Shown: piece after piece, positions 1-11,986 of the stretch | Layout: every line of letters begins with the position of its first letter | Position numbering within the stretch: the stretch's first letter is position 1 | Source: Zelopaecilomyces penicillatus | Taxonomy: Eukaryota; Ascomycota; Sordariomycetes; Hypocreales; Pseudodiploosporaceae | Length of the DNA stretch: 64,000 nt | Direction: 5' to 3' | Assembly (NCBI GenBank): GCA_005765155.1 | Contig: VCCP01000005.1 | Coordinates: forward strand, 1,054,001-1,118,000 | Notes under the pieces: generated by a model | Told to the model about the DNA's origin: nothing | Databases searched by the model: none | The model's input: the letters and a program-made list of their open reading frames with translations, nothing else | Translations under genes and position numbers: made by a program

Positions 1-1233
1 TCGCAAAATTTGAATGGTGGAACTTTCTGTTCAAGACAGTCTCGTATCTCACAGAGGTGGATCTCGCAGTAGACTGCATCCCTCCTGGCTTGTCTGATGC
101 AGCGTGACTCTTTGTCCATGGCTCGGCATGGGGCGAAATAATCTGTCTGCAAATCAACAACAGGCGCCTCAAGCAAGCACCAGGATGTCAGAAAGGAGAG
201 GAATGGAGAGAAGAGCGGTGATGAGGCTCGACAAGATCTTGACAAGATGGATCAACTTACGGTCCTCACAGCCACGGTGAATCTTGCCGTTCGAAATATG
301 CCTTCTCCTCGTGCAACCTAATTCTACGCATATCTGGTCATTCCCACCGGCACTGCCTTGGAGATTCACTTCAACCTCTGCCAGACATGCGTCCGAATGA
401 CACTTTTGGTGGGTATAGTAATCACCAGGATACATTCTCGTCTTACAGCTTTTGATTTTACCCCCGTGATCCATGCAGCACTGGCCGTCCCCCGCTGCAG
501 TCAGACCTGTCAAGCATCCATGCCACTCGCCCTCGCATGTGCGGATCGAGCAACGGGCTGTTTGTGGCCCTGTCTGAGCCGACAACACATCGACACGGCC
601 GCCGCCTGTCTCACTGTAATGCGCGCCAAGGGACTGTGTCTTCCCGTCGTGATCGCACGTGAAGCAATGCTGCTGGGTGCATCCAGTCGGTCGGCACGCC
701 CGGTGGGAATCGCAACAGCAGCGGCGGCCCTCGGCATCGACTTCAGCCGGTGCAGTTCCGGAACGATTGGTTTCTGTGGCTCGATCGCAGCAGCCTTGGT
801 GCTGACAGTCGTGGTTAAGGCAGAAGAGCGCATCCCTGTCGCCTGATCTTGTCCGTTGGTTTCTACAGCCATCGAGAGAGCAGTTGTCTGTTCGCCCCCC
901 AGGCCTTGATGAGCAAACCAAAGCCGCTGTTTTGGTCAAGGGACAGAATAGAAACTCACGAAATTGAGTACAGTACTTGTACTCGGCATCATCATCTTTG
1001 ACATTGTTTGGGCATCTAGAAGTCCCAAGCATGCCTGAACACTTCAGATCTACTCGAGAGTTACTCCCCCCCTTTTTCCATCAACAATTGACCAAACAGC
1101 GAATGACAATTCTTGTAAACCCACCATCCCCCAACGAAAACACATATTCAAAAAGGTTTAAAATAAAAAAAAAGACTACAGAGAAGGGCTCAACTTCATT
1201 CTTTTCTCTTCAAGCTTGAAAAACATGGCCGAA

Positions 1234-1268
<35 letters not shown>

Positions 1269-1462
1269 GGAGGCTACTCACGCGCAGCGCACGCATTCGC
1301 TCTAGGCAACTTCGCCGTCAAACACGCCCTACCAGCCTCAACTCTCAGGCATGCATGGAAACGGCAGTACAGCGACTGAAGACTCTGGTTACCGATCCTC
1401 AGCCTGACAGCCGGGTTTCGGCAGATGGTATTCATGGCGGCACACGTAAAGTTCACCTCCAT
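1..1462 (-). CDS. Cysteine/histidine-rich repeat protein, 3' end beyond window
   Basis: I do not recognise the family. My model has exons 1282..1462, 960..1034, 261..887 and 1..142 (all minus). Every junction is phase 1 with GT..AG ends, and it joins into one open frame that leaves the window at base 1. The protein shows about eight units of the type C-x(4-6)-C, then (Y/F)C-x2-H-x-C, then C; examples are YCRFHAC, FCLNHDC and YCEIHLC. The regular spacing of Cys and His suggests tandem metal-binding or disulphide-knitted modules. There is no signal peptide at the chosen ATG (MEVNFTC), which favours an intracellular, possibly zinc-binding protein; this is inference. The last exon repeats the same Cys/His spacing, which supports both the splice choice and the view that the gene continues. 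The function is unknown. Upstream in-frame sequence from 1463 to 1810 is low-complexity and was not used. Confidence 0.6.
1234..1268. repeat. T11/A24 homopolymer tract inside intron 1
   Basis: A run of 11 T followed by 24 A on the plus strand lies in the 247-nt first intron (1035..1281) of the Cys/His-rich gene. In the transcript it reads U24 then A11 and could fold into an A-U hairpin between donor and branch site. The exact run length may be affected by sequencing or assembly slippage. Confidence 0.85.
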
Positions 1463-2561
1463 TTTCGCAACCCACTCGAGAGTTGGTGGGTGGAGAGAGG
1501 GGGGGAGGGAAGAGGGATGCAATGGATGGATGGATGGATGTAAGTGGTGTGTGGGAGGCAAGGAGGGGATGGGGGGTTCGGATTTTATCACCGAATTGTG
1601 AAGTTTAGAATCCTTCCCGAGTGTGAAACACACGTATGAGCACTTGACAGAAACACGGATAGCTTGGAATTGATATGACCTGTTCTGTGATACATTTGCA
1701 TATGCAGGTGCCCTCAAAAACGAAGCTGGCGTTGCCCTCCAACGTTGCATGAAACTCTGTAAACTGCAAATCAGGGGTCCTATCAAGCCAACCCACTCGC
1801 AACTACTCAAAACACAACGTCTGCTTCTTTTATAAGAACCGTATTCGTTTCATATTTCCATTTCCCTAATGTTGCTATATCCCTTTATATGGACTATATC
1901 TAAATAACCCTCACTAGAGAGAGGGTGTGGTACTCCGTACACCTATTTTCTATGTTCAGTCGGTGCGTGCCATCCTTTCTCTTTTTTATTCCACATCAGC
2001 CCCGTTTAAAAAAAAAAGCAAAAAAAAAGAAGAAGAAGAACCCTTGGTATCATAGTTCGTCGCAAAACAAAGTCGCTTGCCCTATAACCTAAAAAAAAAA
2101 ACCACCCCGGCCCAAAAAGGGCGAAAATGAAGAGGAAGGGAGGGGGGGTGGACGAGGGTTGGGGAAAATAAAGTGTAGAGATGAATAAGAAGAAGCAAAA
2201 AAGGCCCAAAATGTGAGGGAAAGGGAAACGCTGTAGAGCTTGACCAACAGAAGCACGACAGTTCTCAGACATCTCGAATCAACCGCGCCGTACTCAACAT
2301 GTCAGAAGCCTAAACCTGTTTTCCCCCTCCTTCCCGTCCTTTCGTGTAACCCTTGGTTCATTTTGCCCGCTTGCCCGTCCCGCGCACCGCCCACCCTGGT
2401 TTGGTGTGGTTTCACACAACAAGCACACACATACATACCTACCTACCCATGCTGGTTGTCTCTCATCGCTCGTGTAAAAATATGTTACAGTTTGAAGCAA
2501 AATACAATTTATCATTTGGTTCCCGTACCAAGCTTCATTTCATTCACCCGGGAGGTACATG
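1463..2561. other. Intergenic: 5' region of the Cys-rich gene and 3' region of tbf1
   Basis: No supported gene. It contains a short ATGG repeat (about 1519-1540), pyrimidine/purine-rich stretches and A-runs at 2007-2030 and 2092-2102. The reading frames here are low-complexity (His/Pro/Leu or Phe rich) and look like chance frames in simple sequence. On strand logic it is the promoter of the leftward Cys-rich gene plus the 3' UTR of the telobox gene. Confidence 0.6.
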
Positions 2562-5500
2562 TCATGACGACAAAGCCTGTGCTACCGCTGCCTGGAGCCC
2601 TTCCAGAAGAGCTGCCTCTGCTGCTGCGTCGTCATCTTCAGTCATTGTAGGAGTCATTTGCTCATCTGGTGCTGAGGTGCTCTTGACGCTCCCAACGTGT
2701 TCTTGAAGACTCGAATGATGCGACTGGCTGGGCTGCGGTGTGGGGGTCTGAGTGTAGTGAGGTGTATGCTGGACTGGGATAGATTGTGTCGGTGCGGACG
2801 ATGAACTGGGCGGTGGTGTGGGAGTGGGATGAGGGTGCGTGATGGTCCCGTTTGGAAGATGTAATCCGTTGCTGATGGGGGATGGTTGAGGCGGTTTCGA
2901 CGGCGTTGCTTGGGATGCGTTTGTGGGAGAGTGAGCGGGTTGAGATTGGTGTTGGTGCTGTGGCTGCTGCTGTGACGTGGGTTGTGACGGTTGGTGTTGA
3001 TATTGTGGTTGGTTTTGTGTTGTTTGAGGTTGAAGTGGAGGTCGCGGCTGAGGTCTCGGAACTTGTGGAGGCAGTTGGGTCTGCGGTCTAGGGGGAGCCT
3101 GCGATACCGATTGCAACGCCTGCTGCGTCGTCGCCTGCACATCAGGCTTGGCCACGGGTACTGGCATCACCAATCCTCTTGGGGCTGGCGGTGCTGAGGA
3201 TACCGGCGTTGACACCGCCGCAGTTTGTACATGTGCCGCGTGGTGATGTGCAGACGCGGCTTGTGCAGCACTGGCCGCCTGGGCCGGTGTCACGACACTC
3301 TGTCCAACCGCAGTCGCGGGACTGCCTGTCGGTCTGCCATGTTGCGGTGGGTGCTGCAGTCCACCAGCCAAGGCCATGATACCCTGCAGCTTGGCCTGGT
3401 CCTCTTCCGAGTTCAGTCGTGCCCTCTCTTCTGCCTCCTTCCTTGCTGCCTGTGTAGGGGCCCGCGTCTTGAGTTCCCCCGTGACAGCTTGCAGGTAATA
3501 CGGCATCTCGGAATTCGTTTTGAGAAAGAACAGCTTGAGGTTTCGCGCCTTGTCCTTCAGTTGCACCTGCGTTCGGTCTTTAAGTATATCAGATATAGTA
3601 CCGCTTTGGCCAAACAGTGTTAGGATTTGACTCCAGTGAGGCCCCTTGACCATATCAAGGCCAGCCATGAGAGCCTTTTCCTCCTCTTGTGTCCAGGGCC
3701 GACGAGTCGAGTGAAGGCCTTCTCTTCGTGTATGCGCCGATGATTTAGATAGTGCTGCCTGTCGAGCCTTGTCATATAGTATTGCGCTCGGGAATGTCTG
3801 GTTCGGTGGTAAGTTGTCCCCCGGCCCAGACGGTGGAGGCTGTTGTTCAGGTATGGGCTGTGTGGTGTATGAATAGTAAGGGTGCTGGGCTTGGTGGTGG
3901 TGGTGGTGTTGTTGGAGATGGCTGAGATATGGCATTTGGGCAGCCATGCTCTCGGCTGTTCAATGTCAGCATATTCCACTTGATGAATCAACGGTAACAA
4001 GGGTATTTGGGGGGGGAAGGGGGGGGGAGGGGGCAACTTACTAGTGCTAGTAGGTACGGTTGGTTGGTATGGGACAGGAGAAAGCCCATGAAGTGTCGTC
4101 TTGACGTAATTGGATGTGCTCTCAGCAACCAAGGCTTCAAGCTCTTTGTAGTCCGTCATGAAGTCAATCTTGCCATTTGTTTGCGCAGGAGCGCTTGCAG
4201 CCTCCGCCTTTGGAGGTGAACCAATCGTCACCTCCTCGGGCGCCTCGCTGACTTCAATGATTGGTGGCTCAACTGGTGGTTCCTCCTCCGTCAAGCCAGC
4301 TAGAACATTCTGCACCAGGCCAGATGTCGTCTTTTCGAAAAAGGACGAAAGGTCATCCAAGTCAAGGTCGCCATCGCTTGATAATGGTTCCGCATCTGTG
4401 GTTATGTCATTCAACAAGCCGGAGAGCCCATATTTTTCTCCGAATTCAGTCAAGGAAGAAAGTCGAGTTTTTAAGTGTGTCGTAAATGTCCGGAATGCAT
4501 CGCCCATGGGGTATTTCTCCTTCAGAACATCTATCACAGCAAGTTAGACAACTGTCCGCGATCAAGATGGGGGGCCTACTAACCAAACTGAGGCTGCTCT
4601 TTTGATTCCTCAACAAGCGCGTCTTTTCGAGCCTGTACTGATGAAATGAATTCTTGATCATCCGAGGTTGGCTCGTTGCCCCCCTGAAGCTCCCGAAGCC
4701 TGTCCTCCAATCCATCTGTCAACACCTGGCGCAACACCTCCTCTGACTGCTTGTCAACTTCTTTAATCAAGAGCGATTCGATAGCCTTTTGTGTCTTGAT
4801 CCCCAGATACAGATCAGATATGCCAAAGGGCAACTCGAACAGCTGGCACTGGAATATTGGTAATAGATTCGCGTCGGCCTCTGAAAAGGACGCTAACCCG
4901 CCCTCCACAAGCCAGGTGCCAAGCTTAGCCAGGTTCGCCAGTTCAAGCGTCGTACGGGATTCGAAGTCATTAAGCTCCAGTTCTTCAGGTATTAGAACTG
5001 GTCCGTCAGAGAAGAGCTGTCTCGTCGCCTCAAATGAATTTTTTAAGCGGCTGTAGGAGCGACCGTATCCCGAATCGGTATCTCGAGCTAGTTTCAGTGT
5101 CTCGTCGGCAGATTGCTGTAATAGTACAAGCAGTAATGAGAGCGCCTGTTATCATTAGATAAGCCATTGTTTTCAGTGGTAAGTAAAAGACAATCGATCA
5201 TTGACATACAAGATTTCCCAGCGCGAGTATATTCGCGTTGCGCACATACTTTTCCGGCTCTGACAAGAATGCAACAGGGGCTGGGCGTGACTCTGTGCCC
5301 TGCGCATCATCAACGTCCATCGGATCGTTGGCGGCCGCTTGCGCCGCCTCGTTTTCGAGGTTGAATTGGTCGACTAGGTCGCCGACATTGGAGAGAGCAT
5401 TCTGTACGAGGAGCGCCAGCCCATCCTCGAGCGACTCCTCCTCGGTGGGGTTCTCCGTCTTGAGCCTCTTGGCTTCTTGGCTCTGTTCTTGTTCTGGGTT

Positions 5501-5814
5501 TTCTGGAGCGACATCATCGAATGGCCGCTTGGACGCGAGTTCGGCAAGAATGCTAAAGTCGATCCCTTCCAAGCCCGTCGGCTCTGGTTCATGCTCCTGC
5601 TTGATATCTACAGTGCCGTCAATGTCAGCAACTCTTGCGTCCGGCAGCATCTCAATCAAGGCGCCAACATAGCATGGAGGGAGAAGGAGTAGCCGGTGAT
5701 CAGCGTGTTTGTCGCGAAATGGACCATGAGGACGAGTTCGGCGTTGCGGGCAGAATTACCTGTTGACGGAGCGCAGGTAGCAGCGCCTACTTCCGGCTGC
5801 GCTATCTCAGCCAT
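2562..5814 (-). CDS. tbf1: Tbf1/TRF-like telobox DNA-binding protein
   Basis: Exons 5760..5814, 5210..5607, 5115..4584, 4530..4042 and 3955..2562 join in phase to a protein of about 955 residues. Introns are 53-152 nt; several have TGCTGAC branch sites. Residues about 150-430 form a long helical region matching the TRF-type dimerisation domain of fungal Tbf1. A single SANT/Myb domain follows at about 576-637, beginning RRPWTQEEEKAL and ending in the telobox helix VQLKDKARN. The start is the ATG at 5814 (MAEIAQPE); the other ATG at 5659 lies inside intron 1. The C-terminal 300 residues are Gln/Pro/His/Ser-rich and disordered. Family knowledge: Tbf1 proteins bind TTAGGG-type sites at subtelomeres and at promoters, including those of snoRNA and ribosomal protein genes. 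That this one does so is inference. Confidence 0.85.
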
Positions 5815-7542
5815 GATGCCAATTGCCGTGGGAACGAGCGTCAGCAGTACATTTGAGACTCTGTTACAAAACGATTGTCGCCAGCCCGTGGCCTCACTCA
5901 GTCCGTCAAAAGGCAATGGCGATGGCGATGGCGGCGGGATGATGCGGGCAAGATGGAGAAAATTTGCCGAGTCAGTCGTCCTGCTGCCCTTATTTCTTGC
6001 CCCGAGAGTGTAGCTGCTCAGATACACAATCAACACAGAATTGGCCGCTGAAAAATAATTTCCCGGCCTCGAATTCAAAAATAGACCGGCCGCTCCCAAT
6101 AGCCGCGCAACAATGATTTGCAGAATGCTTTGACATTCCACTTAAGTTTGATTGTAAACACGCAAATACTATGGCCCCGTTGCATCACTGAGCACTTGAT
6201 TTAACTCGTATTGTCTTATTTGGCCATAGCAACTAACCTATACAAGTCCCTGCCATCAATGAGGAAGCCGCATAGAGGCGACCAGCGGCTTGTGATTACT
6301 GGGGCTGGGGTGCTGTAATACAGTTGCTGAGTGCTGTATTAGTGGCTTTCAATTGGACTACTAGGCCTTTTTGCTCCCCAGCTTTCCAGTACCCCACATC
6401 AAATGGCTCCCCACTCCCTCACTCTCACCTTTGATGCATATGCGAACACCGCAATTCCACCAACCACAACCAACTTGAGCTATTATAAGTTGTAAAATCG
6501 TCAAATTATATGATTACTTAAATAAATGTTTATACACAACCTCATACTCCATACTTCTTCCAGACACTAAGTCTGTGCTTGTAACCATGGCAGTGCTGGC
6601 AACGATTGGCACTCCCACTATTTCAATGCCGTCTCCTACCCTCTCTTACCCTGCATAATGGAACTACAACATGGCTGTCTTCACCGTTCAATGCTAACTG
6701 CAACTCCCATATCGTTCTTTCCAACTCCCTAACTCAAGGACGTACCTGCCAAGGAAAATTGCTTACCCTCTTTATTGAAACCACTCATGTGCTACTGCCT
6801 CAAGTCAGAATGAGCATCAAGGAAGTACGTAGTGCCACACTCAAGTTTCATTTGCCATTCTTAAACCCATCGACATCATCTCAAAGCACAGTCCAGCTGT
6901 CCCTGAAAACACAAAACAAACCGTCTTTGCATTCACAAGAACTTGAATCATGTTTGAGATCGAGAAAAATACATTGGAATTTCCAATTCCAATTACACAG
7001 CCGCCCGAATCTACCCACTTTTGCCCTCAATGTCAAAGCCAGTTACAACAGATGACAGTCGACGCACCAAAAGCTCAACGCGGAACGGTCACCACAGTAG
7101 TTTGGCGACTGAATATGGCAACCAATGAAGTCATAGCATTGATTGCACTTTTGTTGTTTGTATTATTCGTCTTTGCTGCAACTTTTTCAAGGTAGAGCAA
7201 GATCTGGAAGGAGGACGGCTAAGGATCTAATGTGCTCCGACTTCGGAATGTGGTACGGCACCAACTCTGCAATCCAATCCTTAATAACTTCTAACAATGC
7301 CACGAACAAGACAGCTAGAATGCAACACTGAAAACACATTGACAATTTTGTTTTTCATTCCGACTTCATCTGTGCCCAGCGGCTCCAACCATGCCCAGCA
7401 ATGTCATAAATGTTCAATAACACCAGCAATACATAGAAACCGTAGCATCTTATTCGTTCTGATGGAAGAGAGGGAAGCTCACATTATTAAAGCTAGATAT
7501 CTTAGAAGAGACAACAGCAATATGAAAACTCTCCGTTACTTA
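5815..7542. other. Intergenic: tbf1 promoter and AT-rich stretch
   Basis: The tbf1 promoter lies next to 5815; the rest, from about 6140 on, is AT-rich and has no conserved coding. A possible small membrane ORF is listed separately at 6950-7195. I saw no RNA gene or transposon ends. Confidence 0.55.
6950..7195 (+). CDS. Possible small tail-anchored membrane ORF (doubtful)
   Basis: An 81-codon ATG frame carries one CPQC pair near residue 25 and ends in a strong hydrophobic segment (about residues 60-78, VIALIALLLFVLFVFAATF) followed by SR and stop. That layout would suit a tail-anchored protein with half a zinc-ribbon or LITAF-like head, but the second Cys pair expected of those families is absent. 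No splice extension restores one that I can see. It lies between two leftward genes, on the opposite strand, in AT-rich DNA. It may be a chance frame. Confidence 0.2.
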   Translation: MFEIEKNTLEFPIPITQPPESTHFCPQCQSQLQQMTVDAPKAQRGTVTTVVWRLNMATNEVIALIALLLFVLFVFAATFSR

Positions 7543-9040
7543 TCAAAGCTTCAAAGCAAGCATGAGCACAAGACCGACCAGTCCAGCACCGATCGTGGTG
7601 ATGTGTCTATCTGACGAGGCCACATTCTTTTCGTCCTTTTCCTTGTCGCTCTCGTCCTTGTCTCCACCATCACCACCTTTTGCAGGGCCAGTCGCGCTAG
7701 GTTCGGTGCCAGAGGCTGAACCATGACCGGATTTGGAACTGATAGTGGCTGTGGGACCAGAGCCTGCTTCTAGGCTGGCACCTATTGTAGGCAGCTGAAC
7801 ATTGCCATCAACCTGCCACCATCCACCTTCAGTAGATTTAGGACAGTCTCGAGTCGAGACATGCTTTGGGTCATAGTCGGCTTTGCTAACCCCCGTGGGC
7901 TGTAAGCTGGCCCACTTAGTCTTGAGATTGCCAAAATCAGGGCTTCTCGGAGTGGGTGTGCCTTTGCGGGTAAAGCCATCTTCGACTTCTTCATCCATTT
8001 GGGTCGAATCCCCGGCAGGAGGCCCATAGGTAATTATGCCATAGTTGTTCTGCTCTTGGATCCACTCATAGATGATGGCGCCACTCCAGTCGTTAACCAT
8101 TGGCTTGCTGAAAATGGCATCTTGGTCATCCCATTTTCGAGGGCCAGGTATGATGCAGCCTGTTTCCGAGAGAAAGATGGGAACTGGAAAGTCCTTGGCA
8201 AACTGCTGAAGCTTGTCGTATGTAGACTGCTCAAAGGTGCTGGGATCACACCAGGAGTACGAGTTAAGACCAAAGAAGTCGACGATTTCGGAAGAGTTGT
8301 CACCGCAGGTGAGATAGTCTTGAAGCATAGGACGGAGTTGCTGGATGTCAGCGGCAGAGTAACCAATAGGAATCTTTCGATATCCCTTGCTGTCACGATA
8401 TGCCTTCATGTCCCGAGCAGCCGCCTTCAAGAAGGGGGCAGCGACGGAGTCTTCCTTCTTTGCAATGTTCTCGTTTCCAATGAAGAAACCCAGGATATTG
8501 TTATAGCCATGAAATGTATCCATCACTGCGGCGTAACTGTCATACTGCGTAAGATTCCAGTAAAGATTGCCCTATTAAGGCACCGTGTTAGTACCTAGGC
8601 AACTGATTTAAGCGCCATAAACAGTGTCATATTGACTTGGATCGACTTACCGGGAGGATATACGTGTCAAAGGTGTCCAAGTCGGCAAGGACATAAATAC
8701 CGGCATCAGCAAATGCTTTCATGCAGCCGTCATGGTCAGCATCGGCGTCTACGTGGTAGACCCTGATAGTGTTGACACCAAGCTCCTTCATGAGAGTAGC
8801 ATCCCGCTTGCATTGAGCACTGTCAATCAACGGGTCCTTGGGTCGCAGCTGGTACGCAACGCCTGTGACGGTCAGGCCATGCAAATAATGGTCATATACT
8901 CTTGAAGAAAACTCACCTTTCATAAAGAACTGCGAACCATCCTTGTTGAAGAACTTGTTGCCGTAAGCCTCGATTGGGTCAATTGCCACGGTGGCAGCGG
9001 TGAAGCATGCGGCTGCAACCAGCGAAGATAGCAAACGCAT
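7543..9040 (-). CDS. GPI-anchored GH72 beta-1,3-glucanosyltransferase (Gel/Gas type)
   Basis: Exons 8917..9040, 8651..8862 and 7543..8571 give 454 residues. An N-terminal signal peptide (MRLLSSLVAAACFTAATVA) is followed by the GH72 barrel. Splicing out 54 nt at 8863..8916 restores the family hallmark FFMKGVAYQ. Predicted catalytic acids are E146 in GNEN and E248 in LSETGC. There is no CBM43 (X8) Cys-rich module after the barrel, so it belongs to the shorter Gel1-like subgroup. The tail is Ser/Thr/Gly/Lys-rich and ends in a hydrophobic segment (GAGLVGLVLMLALKL), as expected for GPI attachment. Family role: it cleaves and re-joins beta-1,3-glucan chains in the cell wall. Gene symbols differ between species (gel, gas, epd, phr), so none is given. 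Confidence 0.93.
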
Positions 9041-10799
9041 CTTCGGAGCAAGGAAGCAAATTGCCTTATTGTCGCCTTAAAGGGTATCGCAGAGTATTCT
9101 ACTGGATAGTAGACTCAATGCAGCCCAGAGGCAGCGAACTGGAGAGCTTGTGAGCCAGGTTGTTACTACCAGACCAGCAACGCTGCCAAAACGCCAGCGT
9201 GCGAGCACAATTGACAAAGAAGATGATTGATGGGGGAAAAGAAGAAGAAGAAAAGACCAGCGAGAAATTTTGGTGATGGATAAAGAGGGAATGGTAGCAG
9301 GTGCAAGCAGTAATAGTTGGCAAGGTAGGTATGGACAGAGCAGCAGCACAGGCGTTAGAGCAGCAGTTGCAGCCCAAGGGTTGCGGCTGCCTGCAATTGC
9401 CTGGAGTGTCACCAGTTTCAAAGCGTCACGGTTATGGTCGTACCTCAGTCAAGAATTGAGCCAGCAGAGTTGAGTTTCTGCGGTGATTCAGTCGCAAGTC
9501 AATCAGCTCGGAAAATGGGAGTGAATGCGGCCCTTTGGTGTGGACGACGTGAATGTTTGTACTTTGGGGAATAGAGACGGCAAACAAATGTGCGTGTCCC
9601 CGGATTGCCCGCCTCAACGCCGGCCGGCTGGCGATACGAGGAGCGATCTTCGAATTTCCCTCTCTAGTTAGGCCGTCCAGCCCGTCATGCTCACCCAGCG
9701 ATACGAGACGCAACGAATAGCCTTCTGGCTACATCCAAGGGCCCATGTTTATGCCTACCAACCCCCTTGTGCCAGCCAGGGAGAAGCTACACCCATTGAA
9801 GGTTGCAAAGGGCGGCAGGAGGATCCCCTTTGCGATATATCAATGACGTATAGTTTGGGATGGCTGGCGAGTGCTAGAAACTACTGATTTTGCTAGCAAC
9901 TACAGACCAGGCTCTTTGAATCCCTCGGTCGCCACTGGGAACTCATTGACGGCCTGTATCCTTCATAACAAGAAGGCTGCCAAGCCGGAACACGGAGACC
10001 AAAATTAGCTGGCCCCAGAATCAGAGCTCAAACGAACGGAGCCAAATAGCGCGCCGATTTTTCAGCAGGATAGAGAGGTCTTTTGCTGATTTCCGAGCCG
10101 TAACGTGTTTGGTGCAAAGCGCGGCGGTACACGAGATCGATGGGAGCAGTCCTTTCACAGGCCGGATGGATTGGCCTATGGCAGGTCGTTGGATTGACCA
10201 GGAACCTGGTAATGTCTCCATTGCGAACCCCTGTCAAATGCCTGTCAGCCACACGTTTATTAGTGCATTGCTGCGAAGCTTCGAAGCTTCGGTCGGAGCT
10301 GAGAGTCCGACCGTTCCTGCATCTCTTCAAGGCGCTTGTTGCATGGCATGCGTAGGATCGTGGCGTACTAGATTTAATTAATCAAGCTATGCAATAAGTT
10401 GGCTTTGACCTGCAGTATGATATCACATTGTATAGGAAGTAAAAAATATGCTTGTAAATTAAATCAGTCTATAATCTTTCCGTTAAGAGCGGGAGAGCTG
10501 TTGAAACGATGTCATCTTTAGTGGATCAAAACGTCACATTTTGCTGGTTTCATCACGAATGCCTCACTTCACAACATCTGAAAGCGATGACGAGTTTGCA
10601 ATGAGGCTGTAGACTATAGCCTTGAACATTTTGGCATTACTATTCCGTCAATGATTTCGTCAATTATATACCGTTAACCATACCCATATGCCGTTGTAAG
10701 TATGCCAAGTCCGCATACACCACACCTCACTATCCACCGGCAAGAAAAGGCGCCAGCGCCCATTCCTCTGAATAAGATTGTGACAACTGCCTGCCTAGC
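9041..10799. other. Intergenic: promoter of the GH72 gene, downstream of the SDR gene
   Basis: No supported gene in 1.76 kb. Open frames on both strands are short and lack recognisable domains. It holds the 5' region of the leftward glucanosyltransferase gene; the distal part, about 10380-10700, is AT-rich. Confidence 0.55.
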
Positions 10800-11986
10800 C
10801 TACCTCTTCTTCTCCTCTGCCTCCACGTTCCTTCCAATGAACGTCTTCATGCCTCTATCTACACCAGCCACTGACCGCGCAATGCGCTGCAGACCAACAG
10901 GCAAAATGTTATACCAGTCAACCCACCTCGCATAGAGTGGCATGGCCGCCGTGACGCCCTTGCCACCGTCAATGGCAGCGACAATCTCCTTGGCCACGTC
11001 GACGGGCTCAACCACGGGAGCGAAGAAGGCGTTGGGCGTCTGCACCCCATAGAAGAGCGGCGTGCTGAGCTGACCTGGCGTGATGAGCACGGTGCGGATG
11101 TCCGGATGTGTTTCTCGCAGCTCGGCCGTTAGAGACTTGTGCAGTGCCGTGAGGCCAGCCTTGGCTGCGGCGTAGTCACTGAGCTCGGCGGCGCCTAGGT
11201 GGCCGATGACAGAGGAGATGTTGACGATGGTGCCGCCGCGGCCGCCGCGGATGATGGCTGGGAGGAATGTCTTGAGACAGTAGAAGGGGCCTAGGAGGTT
11301 GGTGGTGATGCTCTTTTCGATGTCGTCAATGGATAGGTTGAGGAGGGACTTGCCCATGACAACAGCTGCGTTGTTGACAAGAACCGTTGGAGTGCCGAGC
11401 TATAGGCGAATGAAAGCGTTAGCAAATCTGCAAACCAATGGTAGGAAAACCATCAGCGAGAGGGTGAAGAATGGATGCTCGGGACAAAGTGGAAGAAAAA
11501 GCATACATCTCTTTCAATCTCAACGGCAACCTTTGCGACCTGCTTCTTGTCGCTCACATCGCACCGATAGTACGTCACACCCCTCGCCTCCCCATTCTCC
11601 ATCTCATTCACATCCAGCACCGCAACAGTCGCTCCCCTCATGCCATACACCTCAGCAACAAGCATACCCAGCCCGCTCGCGCCCCCCGTAATGACAATAA
11701 CCTCCTCGCTCAGGTCCACCTCGCGCGGCAGCCCATGCGCAATGCGCTGATTGACCATATTCGCCATCCAGGCCAGCGTCACCACCACGGCCCAAGCGAT
11801 GGCACCGACCATGGGCGGCGCCTCCCACTTGGTCGTCTGCGCGCGCAGACATAGCGGGATCAACCAGCATATGAACGGGTGGAAGATGGTGATGTTGAGG
11901 ACTTTGAGTAGCAGGTCGACGGATACGGGTGCGAACCAGGCGTCGCGCTGCGGCGGGCGGGAGAAGCTCCTCGTTTGGCCGGGCAT
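10800..11986 (-). CDS. Membrane-anchored short-chain dehydrogenase/reductase (SDR16C-like)
   Basis: Exons 11507..11986 and 10800..11399, intron 107 nt, phase 0, give 359 residues. The N-terminus has one or two hydrophobic segments (about 24-48 and 58-76) before a classical Rossmann domain. Motifs are TGGASGLG at 100-107 (NAD(P) binding), VNNAA at 168-172, catalytic S222/S223, Y236 and K240 (YAAAK), and TPG after the active site. An N-terminal membrane anchor with this core resembles the retinol dehydrogenase 10 / 17-beta-HSD11 group, which acts on lipophilic alcohols at the ER or lipid droplets. The substrate cannot be read from sequence. A lone gene with no biosynthetic neighbours argues against a cluster role. 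Confidence 0.9.

Noticed and set aside
358..846. 162-codon frame on the plus strand opposite the Cys-rich gene
   Set aside because: It is antisense to exon 3 of the Cys/His repeat gene; the minus strand shows ordered Cys/His repeats and phased splice sites, the plus strand shows none.
1463..1810. N-terminal extension of the Cys-rich protein from the ATG at 1810
   Set aside because: The added residues are low-complexity (His/Pro/Leu from an ATGG-type repeat) with no Cys/His units; the ATG at 1462 starts exactly where the repeats begin.
5198..5659. Start of the telobox gene at ATG 5659
   Set aside because: This ATG lies in an intron with a clear GTAATT donor, TGCTGAC branch and CTGTAG acceptor; the phased start is at 5814.
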